From the NCBI GenBank assembly GCA_023150945.1, contig JAKLJX010000003.1, positions 36,505-100,504 of the forward strand: a stretch of DNA of 64,000 bases, in the 5' to 3' direction. The position numbers and the translations under genes are program-made. This DNA comes from a bacterium (GTDB lineage: Bacteria; Zhuqueibacterota; Zhuqueibacteria; Zhuqueibacterales; Zhuqueibacteraceae). Each line of letters starts with the position of its first letter. Within the stretch, counting starts at the first letter, position 1. The notes under the pieces were generated by a model. The model was not told the origin of the DNA, ran no database searches, and saw only the letters and a list, made by a program, of their open reading frames with translations. Of the stretch, positions 55,747 to 64,000 are shown in pieces.

Positions 55747-56736
55747 ATGAGTCCCAGCAAAGCAGAATTCATTCTCGGCATTGAAGGCGGCGGCACCGCG
55801 TTGAGCGGGTGTCTGCTGCGCGGCGACGGCGTGATGGTGGCTTATGCGCAGGCGGAACCGGTGGTCTATGCGCAAGTGCGCGGCGGCATCAGCGAGCCGA
55901 TTTTGCAATTGTTGCGGCGTTTGCAGCAGCAGGCGCAGGTTCCGCCGCAAACGGTTGACTATGCCGGCGTGTGCTCGACCGGCATCGGCCGCGCGGCTGA
56001 CCGCAAGATCGTGACCGAGGCGCTCGCTGCGGCCGGCCTCGCCCGCCACCTGACGGTGGACAGCGATGCCATGAGCGCGCTCACCGGCGCGTTTGCCGGC
56101 AGCCCCGGCATCATCGTGGGTGCGGGCACCGGCTCCTTTGCCTTTGCCCGCGCCGAGAACGGCGAGCTTGTGCGCGTGGGCGGCTGGGGTTATCTGCTGG
56201 GGGATGAAGGCAGCGGTTTCGCATTGGCGCGCAATGCCGTCAATGCGGCCCTGCAGGATTGGGACGGCCGCGGCGAGGCCACGAGTCTCCGCGGCGTGTT
56301 CGAACGGCATTTTGAAGTCGAGAGCATCGAGCTGGTCATCAGCAAGATTTATCAACCCGGCTTTGATCGCGGCCACATGGCAAAGCTGGCGCCGCTGGTT
56401 TTTGCCGAAGCCGAGGCCGGCGACGCGGTGGCGCAACGCCTGATCGCCGAGACCGGCTTTGCGCTCGGCCGGCATGCCCGCGCTGCGCTGGCGAAATTCA
56501 CGACGCAGCCGACCATTCCACTGGCGCTGCTCGGCGGACTTTTTCGGCGGCAGGACATGCTGCTGCCCTCCTTTTGGCAGGCACTGGGCGAGGCGAAAGA
56601 GCGCCTGCGGCTGGTCGAACCGCGCTTCCCGCCGGTGATCGGCGGCGCTTTGCTCGCGCTCTTGCAGGCCGGCCGCACGCTGGATGAGCCTTTTCTCAGC
56701 AGCCTGGATCAATCCCGCCGCAGTTTCAAGATGTGA
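55747..56736 (+). CDS. BadF/BadG-type ATPase, N-acetylglucosamine-kinase-like
   Basis: This 329-aa protein has the ASKHA fold of the BadF/BadG/BcrA/BcrD family: phosphate loop LGIEGGGTALSG, VDSDAMSALTGA, IIVGAGTGSFAFA and WGYLLGDEGSGFALAR. Among these, the closest functional group is the amino-sugar (GlcNAc/GlcN) kinases. It phosphorylates the sugar with ATP. It is 12 nt after bioY. With anmK at 62.3 kb it suggests recycling of cell-wall amino sugars. Activity on benzoyl-CoA-type substrates is improbable without partners. Confidence 0.85.
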   Translation: MSPSKAEFILGIEGGGTALSGCLLRGDGVMVAYAQAEPVVYAQVRGGISEPILQLLRRLQQQAQVPPQTVDYAGVCSTGIGRAADRKIVTEALAAAGLARHLTVDSDAMSALTGAFAGSPGIIVGAGTGSFAFARAENGELVRVGGWGYLLGDEGSGFALARNAVNAALQDWDGRGEATSLRGVFERHFEVESIELVISKIYQPGFDRGHMAKLAPLVFAEAEAGDAVAQRLIAETGFALGRHARAALAKFTTQPTIPLALLGGLFRRQDMLLPSFWQALGEAKERLRLVEPRFPPVIGGALLALLQAGRTLDEPFLSSLDQSRRSFKM

Positions 56737-57025
56737 GGGCCGCGCAGCGGCTGTCATGTCGAAAGGGATCTTGTGAAAACCTTGACATCACGCCAGGTAC
56801 ATCAATAGACTCCGAGGAACAACATGCAAACAAATCGCCTCGCCAAATCAGTGTAACAACCCACCGATGAGTCCCCGCGCAAGAATCTTCAGGCAAAGCC
56901 TTGGCTCGGCCCGCGTCCATTGTTCCCGCCCATCAGGAATACTGCAACTCCATCGCAAATTCTCTGAGAATTGCCGCAGCAATCGGGTTCTGTTACCAGT
57001 ACGAGCGCTCCGCAAGATTCAGCTA

Positions 57026-57135
57026 GTGTCTGTCTGAGATTGTTCCAAGCTCGGCTGAGCCGAAGTTTCCAAAACCTCGAGCGTCGTGGACACTCTGAGG
57101 CTTTTGAGGCAATGGCAAAAACCGTTGCAGGAACT
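57026..57135. repeat. Dispersed non-coding repeat (GTGTCTGTC family), copy B
   Basis: The order of conserved words equals that of copy A at 54963-55070: GTGTCTGTC, GTTCCAAGCTCGGCTGAGCC, GTTTCCAAAAC, GCGTCGTG, TTTTGAGGCAATGGC and CCGTTGCAGGAAC. Copy B is about 2 kb from copy A and in the same orientation. Confidence 0.75.
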
Positions 57136-57168
57136 CCATTCTTGTAGTCCCGATCCCTTGATTGCGAG

Positions 57169-57241
57169 TGTCATTCAGAGGGGATCTTGTGAAATACTTG
57201 GCACCATGCTCAACTCTTCACAGGATCCTTGCAGGATGACA
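57169..57241. repeat. Dispersed hairpin repeat, copy 2 (ATCTTGTGAA family)
   Basis: GTCATTCAGAGGGGATCTTG (57170-) pairs with the inverse of TTCACAGGATCCTTGCAGGA at the right. The same core occurs at 25009-25076. Confidence 0.65.
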
Positions 57242-57345
57242 TTGGTGGTGGCGATACATTTCAAGGTGACAGACCACTAGTAACCGGCAACCAGCCAGCC
57301 AGTTGCCGCACTCTTTCACCCCTTCATTTTCAACAGGAGAGCACA

Positions 57346-60300
57346 ATGGCAAGGAACGTGACCATGACGCGATGGGTCCTGGTGAGCTTGTTCACGCTGG
57401 TGGCGAGCAGTGCCTTGATTCTCACCGCGACCCGCAGCGGCCGCACGCAAAGCCCGAGCGACTACTCTTTCACCGACAAGCTGTTCGGCAAACACTTCTC
57501 TTTCACGCCCAAGCCGGATGAAGTCATGATCCGGTTTGCCGCTCAGCCGAAAAAGCTGGACCAGAACACAGTGCAGGCTGCAACGGCGCAAGCCGGCCTC
57601 ACCCTGCTGCACGAGGCCATCGCCCAACATCATTTCGGGGTCTTCCGCCTGCCCGCCGGCAGCGATTTCGAATCTGCCACCGCGCGGCTGCGCGCCAGCG
57701 GCGTCGTGCAAGCCGTTTGTCCGGTGATGATCGATCAAGACGGTTACACGCGCTATTTCATGCCGGATGAATTCACCGTGCAATTCGACCCGCGTCTGCC
57801 CGAGGCCGAAATGCTGGCGATCATCCGCGACTTCGGCAGCAGCATCGTGAAAGAGCAATGGACGCCGGGCTATTACACGCTTGCTCTGCCGCCCGAGATG
57901 GAGTTGTTCGAGACCATCCGCGAGTTCATGCGGCTGCCGCAGGTACAATTCGCCGAACCCAGCTACATCGGCTTCAATGATTTTGCTTTTGATCCCAACG
58001 ACGCCTCCTATGCCCAGCAATGGGCACTGCGCAACACCGGCGCCACCGGCGGCACTGTTGATGCCGACATCGACGCGCGCGAAGCCTGGGATATCGAGCG
58101 CGGCGACGCCAATGTCGTGGTGGTGATTATCGACACCGGCGTGGATTGGGACCATCCCGATCTGCGTCCCAACATCTTGCAGAATCTCGGTGAAGATGCG
58201 GACGGCGACGGCCAGACCATGGCATTGGTGGCCGGCAACTGGGTGCTCGATCCGGGTGATCTCGACGGGATCGACAACGACGGCAACGGTCTCGATGACG
58301 ATTTGCTCGGCTGGGATTTTGACGATGATGACAACAACCCCAATGATGAAGGCAACCACGGCACCGCCTGCGCCGGCATCGCCGCCGCAGTGACCAACAA
58401 TGCCACGGGTGTGGCCGGTGTGGCTCATAATTGCCGCATCATGCCGCTGCGCATCAATCTCTCGGCGGGCATGAATCAAAACCGCGCCGATGCGATCAAC
58501 TATGCCGCCGCCATGTCAGCCAACTATGACGGCATGGTGTTGAGCTGCAGTTGGATCGCCAGCGGCGACGTCACCGCGCTGCGCAGTGCCATTGTCAACG
58601 CCAAGAACGACGGCGTGGTCGTGTGCTTTGCCTCCGGCAATTTTGACGAAACCTCAGTGCGGTTTCCGGCCCGCGTGGAAGCAGCGATTGCCGTGGGCGC
58701 CACCAGTGAGTGCGACGAGCGCAAGAGCCCCACGAGCTGTGATGGCGAGACCGCGTGGGGCAGCAATCGCGGCGACAGCCTGGACATTGCCGCGCCCGGC
58801 GTGCACATCTTCACCACCGACCGCGCCGGCGCCGACGGTTACGATCCCACCGACTACGTCAGCGATTTCAACGGCACCTCCTCCGCCACGCCGCACGTGG
58901 CCGGCGCAGCCGCCCTGCTGCTCTCCTATGATCCTTCACTCACGCCCGATGAAGTGCAGGATATTCTGCAAGTCAGTGCCGATCGCGTGGGCGGATACAA
59001 TTACAACCATGACGCCACCCGGCTGGGCCATTCGCTGGAGTTGGGCTATGGCCGGCTGAACATCAATCGCGCGCTGCAGGAGCTGATTGCCCGCAAAGTC
59101 ATCATCCTGCAACCTGAACCGGTGGACATTGCCCTTTCCATCGACCGCTCCGGCAGCATGACGCCGCCCAAGCTGAGCGCGGCCCGTAACGCTGCCGCGC
59201 AAGTGGTGCGTCTCATGAACATCGGCGACCGCGTGACCGTTACCAGCTATGATCACAACGTGTTCGTCAATTTCAATCTCGCCAACATTACTTCGGAAGC
59301 GGTGAAAGACAATGCCATCACCGCCATCAATGCCATCACTGCCGGCGGGGCCACTTCGATCGGCGGCGGTTTGGTCACCGCGCAAGGCCAGTTTCTGCTC
59401 GCGGTGCCGCCGCATTACCCGCAGGCCATCATTCTGATGTCGGACGGCATGAGCAACACTGCGCCGTGGGTGCGGCAGGTGACGCCGCTGCTGCCGGGAA
59501 CCACGGATGTTTATGCCATCGGATTTGCCACCTCCGGCGTGGACATCGATGAAGACTCGCTGCAGTACATGGCCAGCACGACCGGCGGGCAGTATTTCTT
59601 TGCCGGCGCCGATGGTCTTGGTGCCGCGCCGGGTCCGCAGGGCAAACAAGAGGATCCCAATCTCATCACCAGTGTTACCGGCGGTTTGGAGTTGATCAAG
59701 AGCTATCAAGCCTCCTTGAATATCGCCTCCGGCCGGCAGATGATGCGGCATGTTTCCAGAAAATACCAGGACCAGTACAGCGACAGTGTGTTCGTCGATG
59801 CTTCGGTGGATGAAATGCGCTTCAGTTTTCTACTCGACAGCAAACCGGCGACTCTGTTGTTCGAGCTGCGCACGCCCAGCGGCAAGACGATTGATCCCGG
59901 CGTCGCCGCGGGTGATCCTTTGATTGATTATCTCGAAGACGCCACGCTCGCCTCCTACACCGTGCGCAAGCCCGAGCGCGGTCTGTGGCTGGTGGTGGCC
60001 CGCGCGGCAAGGGTGGAGAAAATGTATCTCTCCGCCTCCGGTTATTCTCATCTGCAGGGCGTGCTCTCAATTGAAGAGTTTGGCTTGGGCGTGCCGATGG
60101 TGGTACAATTGCGGCTGATCGAGCGCGGCCTACCGGTGCTGAAATCGAATGTCACTGCCAAGCTGGCTTTGCCCAACAACCAATACCTGTCGTTTGCGCT
60201 GTTCGACGACGGCAAGCACCGCGACGGCCTGCCCAACGACGGCATCTACGCCAACACGACCGAGCGCATCGGGCAAGGCGGCAGTTACACCGTCGAGACT

Positions 60301-62022
60301 ACGGCCAGCGGCTTCAGTAACCTCAGCGGCGATTTCTATTCGCGCTACAACGTGGCTTCGACGTTCGTGCAGTTCAAGCAGGACCGCAAGCCGATCAGAG
60401 TGTCATTGCCGAACAGCCTCGCGCTGCCGGGACGGTTGGTGCGGATTCCGATCTTCGTAAACAGCGACGTGTTTGGCCGTGACCTCGGCGCGTTTGCCGC
60501 CGTCCTCAGGTTCAATCCCAAGATTCTCCGGCCGACCGGCAAGCTCGAAGTTGACAACACAATGAGCGCCGGCTGGAACGTCGATGTCAATCTCCCGGCC
60601 GCTGAACTTGTGGAACTGAAGGCTTCCGGCCCGGCGCTGCAAGGCAATGGCATTCTGCTCAATGTCTTGTTCGAAGCCGTGGGCAACGTCGGCGAGAGCT
60701 CGCCGCTCGAGTTCGGTCATTTCGAATTCAACGGCGGGTCGGTGCCGGTTGAAACCAGCAGCGGCTTCTTCACCGTGGGCTCGACTTTCCTGGAACGCAC
60801 GGTGACGCTGAACAAACCCAAAGGCTGGAGTCTCGCTTCACTGCCGGTGGAAAGCATCGAGCCGGCGCTGCGCGGGGTGTTCCCGAAAGCGCAGGCAGCA
60901 TTCAAGTTCGTGCCCGGCGAAGGATACAAAGCCATCGACCAGCTCGAGCCGGGCATGGGTTTCTGGCTGAGTTTGTCCGAAGCCGGCGCCGCCACTGTTA
61001 CAGGATTGCCGGTGGCGGAAGCGAGCTACCGGTTGGCCAAGGGCTGGAACTTGATCGGCGGACTTCATGATCAGGCGGCCAAGCCGCAGACCAAGCCGGC
61101 CAATGCCATTCAAGCGATGTTCCGCTTCGATCCTCAAACCGGCTACGTCGCGGCCAACGAGGTGCGTCCCGGTGAGGCCGTGTGGGTGAGCTGCGCGCAG
61201 CCCTGCAGTCTGTGGCTCGCGCAAGCAAGCCAAGCAGCGCAGGCGCAACCGACTGCTGCCGGAGAACTGGCGTGGGAGGCAACGATTACTTCCACCGGCG
61301 AGGAAGTGGGCGTGGCGGCCAACGTCAGCAGTGTGGTGATCGGCGCCGGCCCGAGCGGCCCCACGGCTCTGCCCGCGCCGCCGACTGTTCCGCAATTCAC
61401 CACCAATCTGCAGTTGTGGGAGTTGAACTTTACCAACGGCCCGTTTGCGAAGGACACGCGTGGGATCAACACTCCGGAATCGAAATGGGTGCTGGAAGTC
61501 GATCCGCATGGCAACGTGCCGCCGCCCACTCCGCGCAGCGCCACGGTGAGCTGGGAAGCGAGCAAGCTGGGCGCCGGCACGTGGGAGCTGCGCGACGGCT
61601 TCGACGGCAGTGGTGTGATTCGCATTGCCGACATGAAAAGCACCACTTCGTTTGTGGTGACCGGCAACAGCGCGCAGTATTTCACCATCATCTACAAACC
61701 GGTGATCACCGGCGTGCAGGAGAAGAACGAAGGCGGTTTGCCTGACCGCTTTGCACTCCATCAGAACTATCCCAATCCTTTCAATCCCGAGACTTCAATT
61801 CGTTACGACTTGCCGGCTGCGACGCAAGTCACGATTCAGCTTTACAACCTCACCGGCCAGCTTGTGCGCACTTTGGTGTCCGGTGAGTTCGCCGCGGGTG
61901 TGCACGTGGTGCGCTGGGATGGCCGCGACGACCACGGCCAGCGCGTTGCCGCCGGCGTGTACTTCTACAGCCTGAAAACGGAGGCTTTTCAGCAACGCAA
62001 GAAGATGGTGCTCTTGCCGTGA
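57346..62022 (+). CDS. Giant secreted subtilase with VWA domain, cohesin-like module and C-terminal sorting domain
   Basis: This 1558-aa protein has a signal anchor (9-27), a propeptide-like region and an S8 peptidase: Asp at about 262 (VVIIDTGVDWDHPDL), His at about 338 (GNHGTACAGI) and Ser at about 511 (GTSSATPHVAGA). A VWA domain follows (about 592-785) with the MIDAS motif DRSGS at 600. About 1019-1143 resembles a cohesin-like beta-sandwich (VRIPIFVNSDVFGRDLGAF). The end has NYPNPFNPETSI and VAAGVYFYSLK, a sorting domain of the T9SS-like type. AACAGGAGAG before ATG 57346 fixes the start. It is a surface or exported protease that may bind proteins. Confidence 0.9.
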   Translation: MARNVTMTRWVLVSLFTLVASSALILTATRSGRTQSPSDYSFTDKLFGKHFSFTPKPDEVMIRFAAQPKKLDQNTVQAATAQAGLTLLHEAIAQHHFGVFRLPAGSDFESATARLRASGVVQAVCPVMIDQDGYTRYFMPDEFTVQFDPRLPEAEMLAIIRDFGSSIVKEQWTPGYYTLALPPEMELFETIREFMRLPQVQFAEPSYIGFNDFAFDPNDASYAQQWALRNTGATGGTVDADIDAREAWDIERGDANVVVVIIDTGVDWDHPDLRPNILQNLGEDADGDGQTMALVAGNWVLDPGDLDGIDNDGNGLDDDLLGWDFDDDDNNPNDEGNHGTACAGIAAAVTNNATGVAGVAHNCRIMPLRINLSAGMNQNRADAINYAAAMSANYDGMVLSCSWIASGDVTALRSAIVNAKNDGVVVCFASGNFDETSVRFPARVEAAIAVGATSECDERKSPTSCDGETAWGSNRGDSLDIAAPGVHIFTTDRAGADGYDPTDYVSDFNGTSSATPHVAGAAALLLSYDPSLTPDEVQDILQVSADRVGGYNYNHDATRLGHSLELGYGRLNINRALQELIARKVIILQPEPVDIALSIDRSGSMTPPKLSAARNAAAQVVRLMNIGDRVTVTSYDHNVFVNFNLANITSEAVKDNAITAINAITAGGATSIGGGLVTAQGQFLLAVPPHYPQAIILMSDGMSNTAPWVRQVTPLLPGTTDVYAIGFATSGVDIDEDSLQYMASTTGGQYFFAGADGLGAAPGPQGKQEDPNLITSVTGGLELIKSYQASLNIASGRQMMRHVSRKYQDQYSDSVFVDASVDEMRFSFLLDSKPATLLFELRTPSGKTIDPGVAAGDPLIDYLEDATLASYTVRKPERGLWLVVARAARVEKMYLSASGYSHLQGVLSIEEFGLGVPMVVQLRLIERGLPVLKSNVTAKLALPNNQYLSFALFDDGKHRDGLPNDGIYANTTERIGQGGSYTVETTASGFSNLSGDFYSRYNVASTFVQFKQDRKPIRVSLPNSLALPGRLVRIPIFVNSDVFGRDLGAFAAVLRFNPKILRPTGKLEVDNTMSAGWNVDVNLPAAELVELKASGPALQGNGILLNVLFEAVGNVGESSPLEFGHFEFNGGSVPVETSSGFFTVGSTFLERTVTLNKPKGWSLASLPVESIEPALRGVFPKAQAAFKFVPGEGYKAIDQLEPGMGFWLSLSEAGAATVTGLPVAEASYRLAKGWNLIGGLHDQAAKPQTKPANAIQAMFRFDPQTGYVAANEVRPGEAVWVSCAQPCSLWLAQASQAAQAQPTAAGELAWEATITSTGEEVGVAANVSSVVIGAGPSGPTALPAPPTVPQFTTNLQLWELNFTNGPFAKDTRGINTPESKWVLEVDPHGNVPPPTPRSATVSWEASKLGAGTWELRDGFDGSGVIRIADMKSTTSFVVTGNSAQYFTIIYKPVITGVQEKNEGGLPDRFALHQNYPNPFNPETSIRYDLPAATQVTIQLYNLTGQLVRTLVSGEFAAGVHVVRWDGRDDHGQRVAAGVYFYSLKTEAFQQRKKMVLLP

Positions 62023-62140
62023 GCGGCTGATGAGACCCGGACTGTCTCCCGGCCGGCCTCTGAACCAGGGCCGGCCTGACCCTCCGGGAGAAACGGAGTT
62101 CCCTGCGAGGCATTGCGAGCACAAGGAGAGGAGCTCCCAG

Positions 62141-62172
62141 AACGGCGGCATTCGGAGAGTGCCGCCGTTTTT
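62141..62172 (+). terminator. Intrinsic terminator after the subtilase
   Basis: A perfect 10-bp stem AACGGCGGCA (62141-62150) / TGCCGCCGTT (62160-62169) is followed by further T residues. It lies 119 nt after the subtilase stop. A GGCCGGCC...GGCCGGCC dyad (about 62051-62078) precedes it. Confidence 0.8.
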
Positions 62173-62288
62173 GCTTCCCCGCCGCACGGCCGCGAATGTC
62201 TTTGCATTTCTGCACGCTTCCCGCTATTTTCCCGCCATCCTTACGCGCTTTGCCAATGCAACGGCATGATCACACATTTTGGGAGAAC

Positions 62289-63494
62289 ATGAAGACGTTG
62301 GGCCAGCCCATGCAGCGCTTGCTGCGGATCGCGCAGCGACCCGAACGAATCATCATCGGACTGAATTCCGGTACTTCGGCGGATGGTATCGACGCGGCGT
62401 TGGTGCGGTTCAGCGGCAGCGGGCCGGGCCTGCAATTCAAGCTGCTGGCGTTCGAGCATTATTCCTATCCTGCGGAAATTCGTGCGCAGCTTCTGCGCGC
62501 CTCTCTGCCGGGGCAGGGCACGGTCGATCAAATCTGCCGGTTGAACGTTGCGGTGGGGGAATGCTTTGCGCAGGCTGCGCTCGCGCTGGCGGCAGCCGCG
62601 GGAATTGCGGCCGCAGAAATCGATGTGATCGGTTCGCACGGCCAGACCATTCATCATCTTCCCAATGCCGAGGCGATTACCGGCGTGACGACGCGCGGCA
62701 CGCTGCAAATCGGCGAGCCCAGCGTGATCGCGCAGCGCACCGGCATTCTCACCGTCGCGGATTTTCGGCCGGCCGACATGGCGCTCGGCGGCCAGGGCGC
62801 GCCGCTGGTGCCGCTGCTGGATTTCTTGCTGCTGCGCTCGCCGGAAAAAACGCGCGGCATTCTGAATCTCGGCGGCATCGCCAATTTGACTTTGTTGCAG
62901 AAAGAGGGCAGTCTGGAGGAGGTGGTGGCCTGCGATACCGGCCCGGCCAACATGGTGATCGACGGCTTGATGCAGAAGCTGTTCGCGCGCGAGTTCGATG
63001 CCGGCGGTGCGGTCGCGGCAGCCGGCAGGGTTTCACCGGAGTTGCTGCAGCAATTGTTGCAGCATCCTTATTTTGACCGGCCGCTGCCGAAATCCACCGG
63101 CCGCGAGGAGTTTGGCCAGGCGTTTGTCGAACAAGTGATCTTTGGTGGATTGCAGCATTTCCTCTCGCATGAGGACATGGTGGCAACCGCCACGGCATTG
63201 ACGGTCGAGACGATCTGGCGGGGCGCACAGCTTTTAGAGGAACAGGCCGGCCGCATTGAAGAGCTGGTGGTGAGCGGCGGGGGCGCGCAGAATCCCGTCA
63301 TCATGCAGGGCTTGCGCGGGAAGTTTGCCGGCGCAAGCGTGACCACTTCCAGCGCGCTGGGCATGCCCAGCGAGGCCAAGGAGGCGATTTTGTTTGCGCT
63401 GCTGGCGAACGAAACCGTGTCGGGCCATGCCGGGAATGTGCCGGCGGTGACCGGCGCGGCGGCGGCGACGGTGTTGGGGAAGATTTGTTTGTGA
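62289..63494 (+). CDS. anmK: Anhydro-N-acetylmuramic acid kinase
   Basis: This 401-aa enzyme turns 1,6-anhydro-MurNAc, released in cell-wall turnover, into MurNAc-6-phosphate. Typical segments are GLNSGTSADGIDAALV, IGSHGQTIHH, DFRPADMALGGQGAPLVP, LNLGGIANLT and VVSGGGAQNPV. The usual length is about 370-400. The ATG at 62289 with GGGAG upstream is chosen; an in-frame ATG at 62256 would add 11 residues. The NagK-like kinase lies 6 kb upstream. MurQ or other recycling genes are not in the window. Confidence 0.94.
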   Translation: MKTLGQPMQRLLRIAQRPERIIIGLNSGTSADGIDAALVRFSGSGPGLQFKLLAFEHYSYPAEIRAQLLRASLPGQGTVDQICRLNVAVGECFAQAALALAAAAGIAAAEIDVIGSHGQTIHHLPNAEAITGVTTRGTLQIGEPSVIAQRTGILTVADFRPADMALGGQGAPLVPLLDFLLLRSPEKTRGILNLGGIANLTLLQKEGSLEEVVACDTGPANMVIDGLMQKLFAREFDAGGAVAAAGRVSPELLQQLLQHPYFDRPLPKSTGREEFGQAFVEQVIFGGLQHFLSHEDMVATATALTVETIWRGAQLLEEQAGRIEELVVSGGGAQNPVIMQGLRGKFAGASVTTSSALGMPSEAKEAILFALLANETVSGHAGNVPAVTGAAAATVLGKICL

Positions 63495-63500
63495 GAGAGA

Positions 63501-64000
63501 GCTGCGATTCAAATCGCAGCCTGATAGCAAAAGCCGGCAGAAGCCGGCTGGGGTTGTAGCGGGGAGAAATGGCGATGGTGTTGAGTTCTTTTCATGTGTT
63601 TCGTCTGTTTCGTCTGCGATTCAAATTGTAGCTGCGATTCAAATCGCAGCCTGATCGCAAAAGCCGGCTGAAGCCGGCTGGGGTTGTTGTGGGGAGAAAT
63701 GGCGATGGTGTTGAGTTCTTTTCATGTGTTTCGTCTGTTTCGTCTGTTTCGTCTGCGATTCAAATTGTAGCTGCGATTCAAATCGCAGCCTGCTAGCAAA
63801 AGCTGGCAGAAGCCGGCTGAGGTTGTTGCGGGGGAAATGGCGATGGTGTTGAGCTCTTTTCATGTGTTTCGTCTGTTTCGTCTGCGATTCAAATTGTAGC
63901 TGCGATTCAAATCGCAGCCTGCTAGCAAAAGCCGGCAGAAGCCGGCTGGGGTTGTAGCGGGGAGAAATGGCGATGGTGTTGAGTTCTTTTCATGTGTTTC
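63501..64000. repeat. Tandem array of about 130-bp units, runs off the window
   Basis: Units begin at 63501, 63631, 63770 and 63899 (lengths 130, 139 and 129, the last cut at the edge). Each holds a palindrome GCTGCGATTCAAATCGCAGC, a second stem AGCCGGC/GCCGGCT, an ATGGCGATGGTGTTGAG core and a small microsatellite of TTTCGTCTG units (two or three copies). The second unit carries one extra 9-mer. Units differ by a few substitutions. No coding gene is supported; the minus-strand frame at 63639-63863 is low-complexity. Confidence 0.85.

Larger units (their letters stand above)
56737..57345. other. Intergenic stretch filled with dispersed repeats
   Basis: There is no gene. It holds a fragment of the ATCTTGTGAA family (56757-56780), copy B of the GTGTCTGTC family (57026-57135) and a full hairpin of the ATCTTGTGAA family (57169-57241). 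The ribosome site of the subtilase gene is at its end. Confidence 0.6.

Noticed and set aside
63501..64000. Possible CRISPR array
   Set aside because: Units are 130 bp and repeated as a whole. There are no 20-50-bp repeats separated by unique spacers, and no cas gene is present.

Overview
This is about 64 kb of GC-rich bacterial chromosome from a Gram-negative organism. The evidence for the envelope type is several lipoboxes, small outer-membrane beta-barrel-like proteins, SecDF, a LolB-like DUF4292 lipoprotein and two very large secreted proteins ending in a NYPNPFNP/NFPNPFNP-type C-terminal sorting domain. That C-terminal domain, the coding style and the gene mix point to the FCB superphylum outside classical Bacteroidetes, such as candidate phylum KSB1, Calditrichaeota or Ignavibacteria. 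This placement is inference from domain style. I see no rRNA, tRNA, IS element, prophage or CRISPR array.

Layout. 1-6.1 kb holds a truncated M14 peptidase, an HtrA-like protease and small secreted or beta-barrel proteins. 6.2-12.7 kb is all on the minus strand: a YdjY-like secreted protein, an RDD-signal peptidase fusion, an HsdR-like protein with apparently dead motifs, 3-hydroxyacyl-CoA dehydrogenase and rpsT. 12.9-18 kb has a triple-repeat membrane protein, hutH and guaB. 18-21.8 kb (minus) has a small unknown protein, a B12-binding radical SAM protein, an RRM protein and a RhlE-type helicase. 22.5-28.3 kb has a GH113-like enzyme and a large GH13 enzyme. 28.6-36.5 kb has an alkyltransferase-like protein, a DMT transporter, a compact sulfur-carrier cysteine operon (cysM, JAMM protease, cysO-like, moeZ-like), an esterase and a UDPGP-family uridylyltransferase. 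37-45.5 kb has a lipoprotein, a class II aldolase, secD-secF, a STAS protein, purA, a YbjQ protein and an HD protein. 45.8-46.5 kb is a VapBC pair. 46.8-54.4 kb has a TPR lipoprotein, DUF4292, two GT2 enzymes, an ECF sigma factor with its anti-sigma factor, and a secreted unknown. 54.4-63.5 kb has a DUF4430-like protein, bioY, a BadF/NagK-type kinase, a 1558-aa subtilase with VWA domain, and anmK. The window ends inside a 130-bp tandem repeat array.

How genes work together. The cysteine operon encodes a full thiocarboxylate sulfur relay: E1 plus rhodanese, carrier, PLP synthase and JAMM protease. The carrier ends in Gly-Gly plus two extra residues, so a maturation step by the neighbouring JAMM protease is plausible. 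SecDF supports the heavy export load. The ECF sigma factor and the zinc-finger anti-sigma factor overlap and probably control the secreted protein that follows. AnmK and the NagK-like kinase suggest recycling of cell-wall amino sugars.

Most notable. Three proteases or restriction homologues in the first 11.3 kb have changed catalytic residues: HtrA Asp to Glu, signal peptidase Ser to Ala, and HsdR altered in its nuclease, Walker A, Walker B and motif VI positions. The last two are adjacent and read in the same direction. Several families of non-coding hairpin repeats lie between genes. Promoters of the form TTGAC-N17-TATATT can be read directly at several loci.
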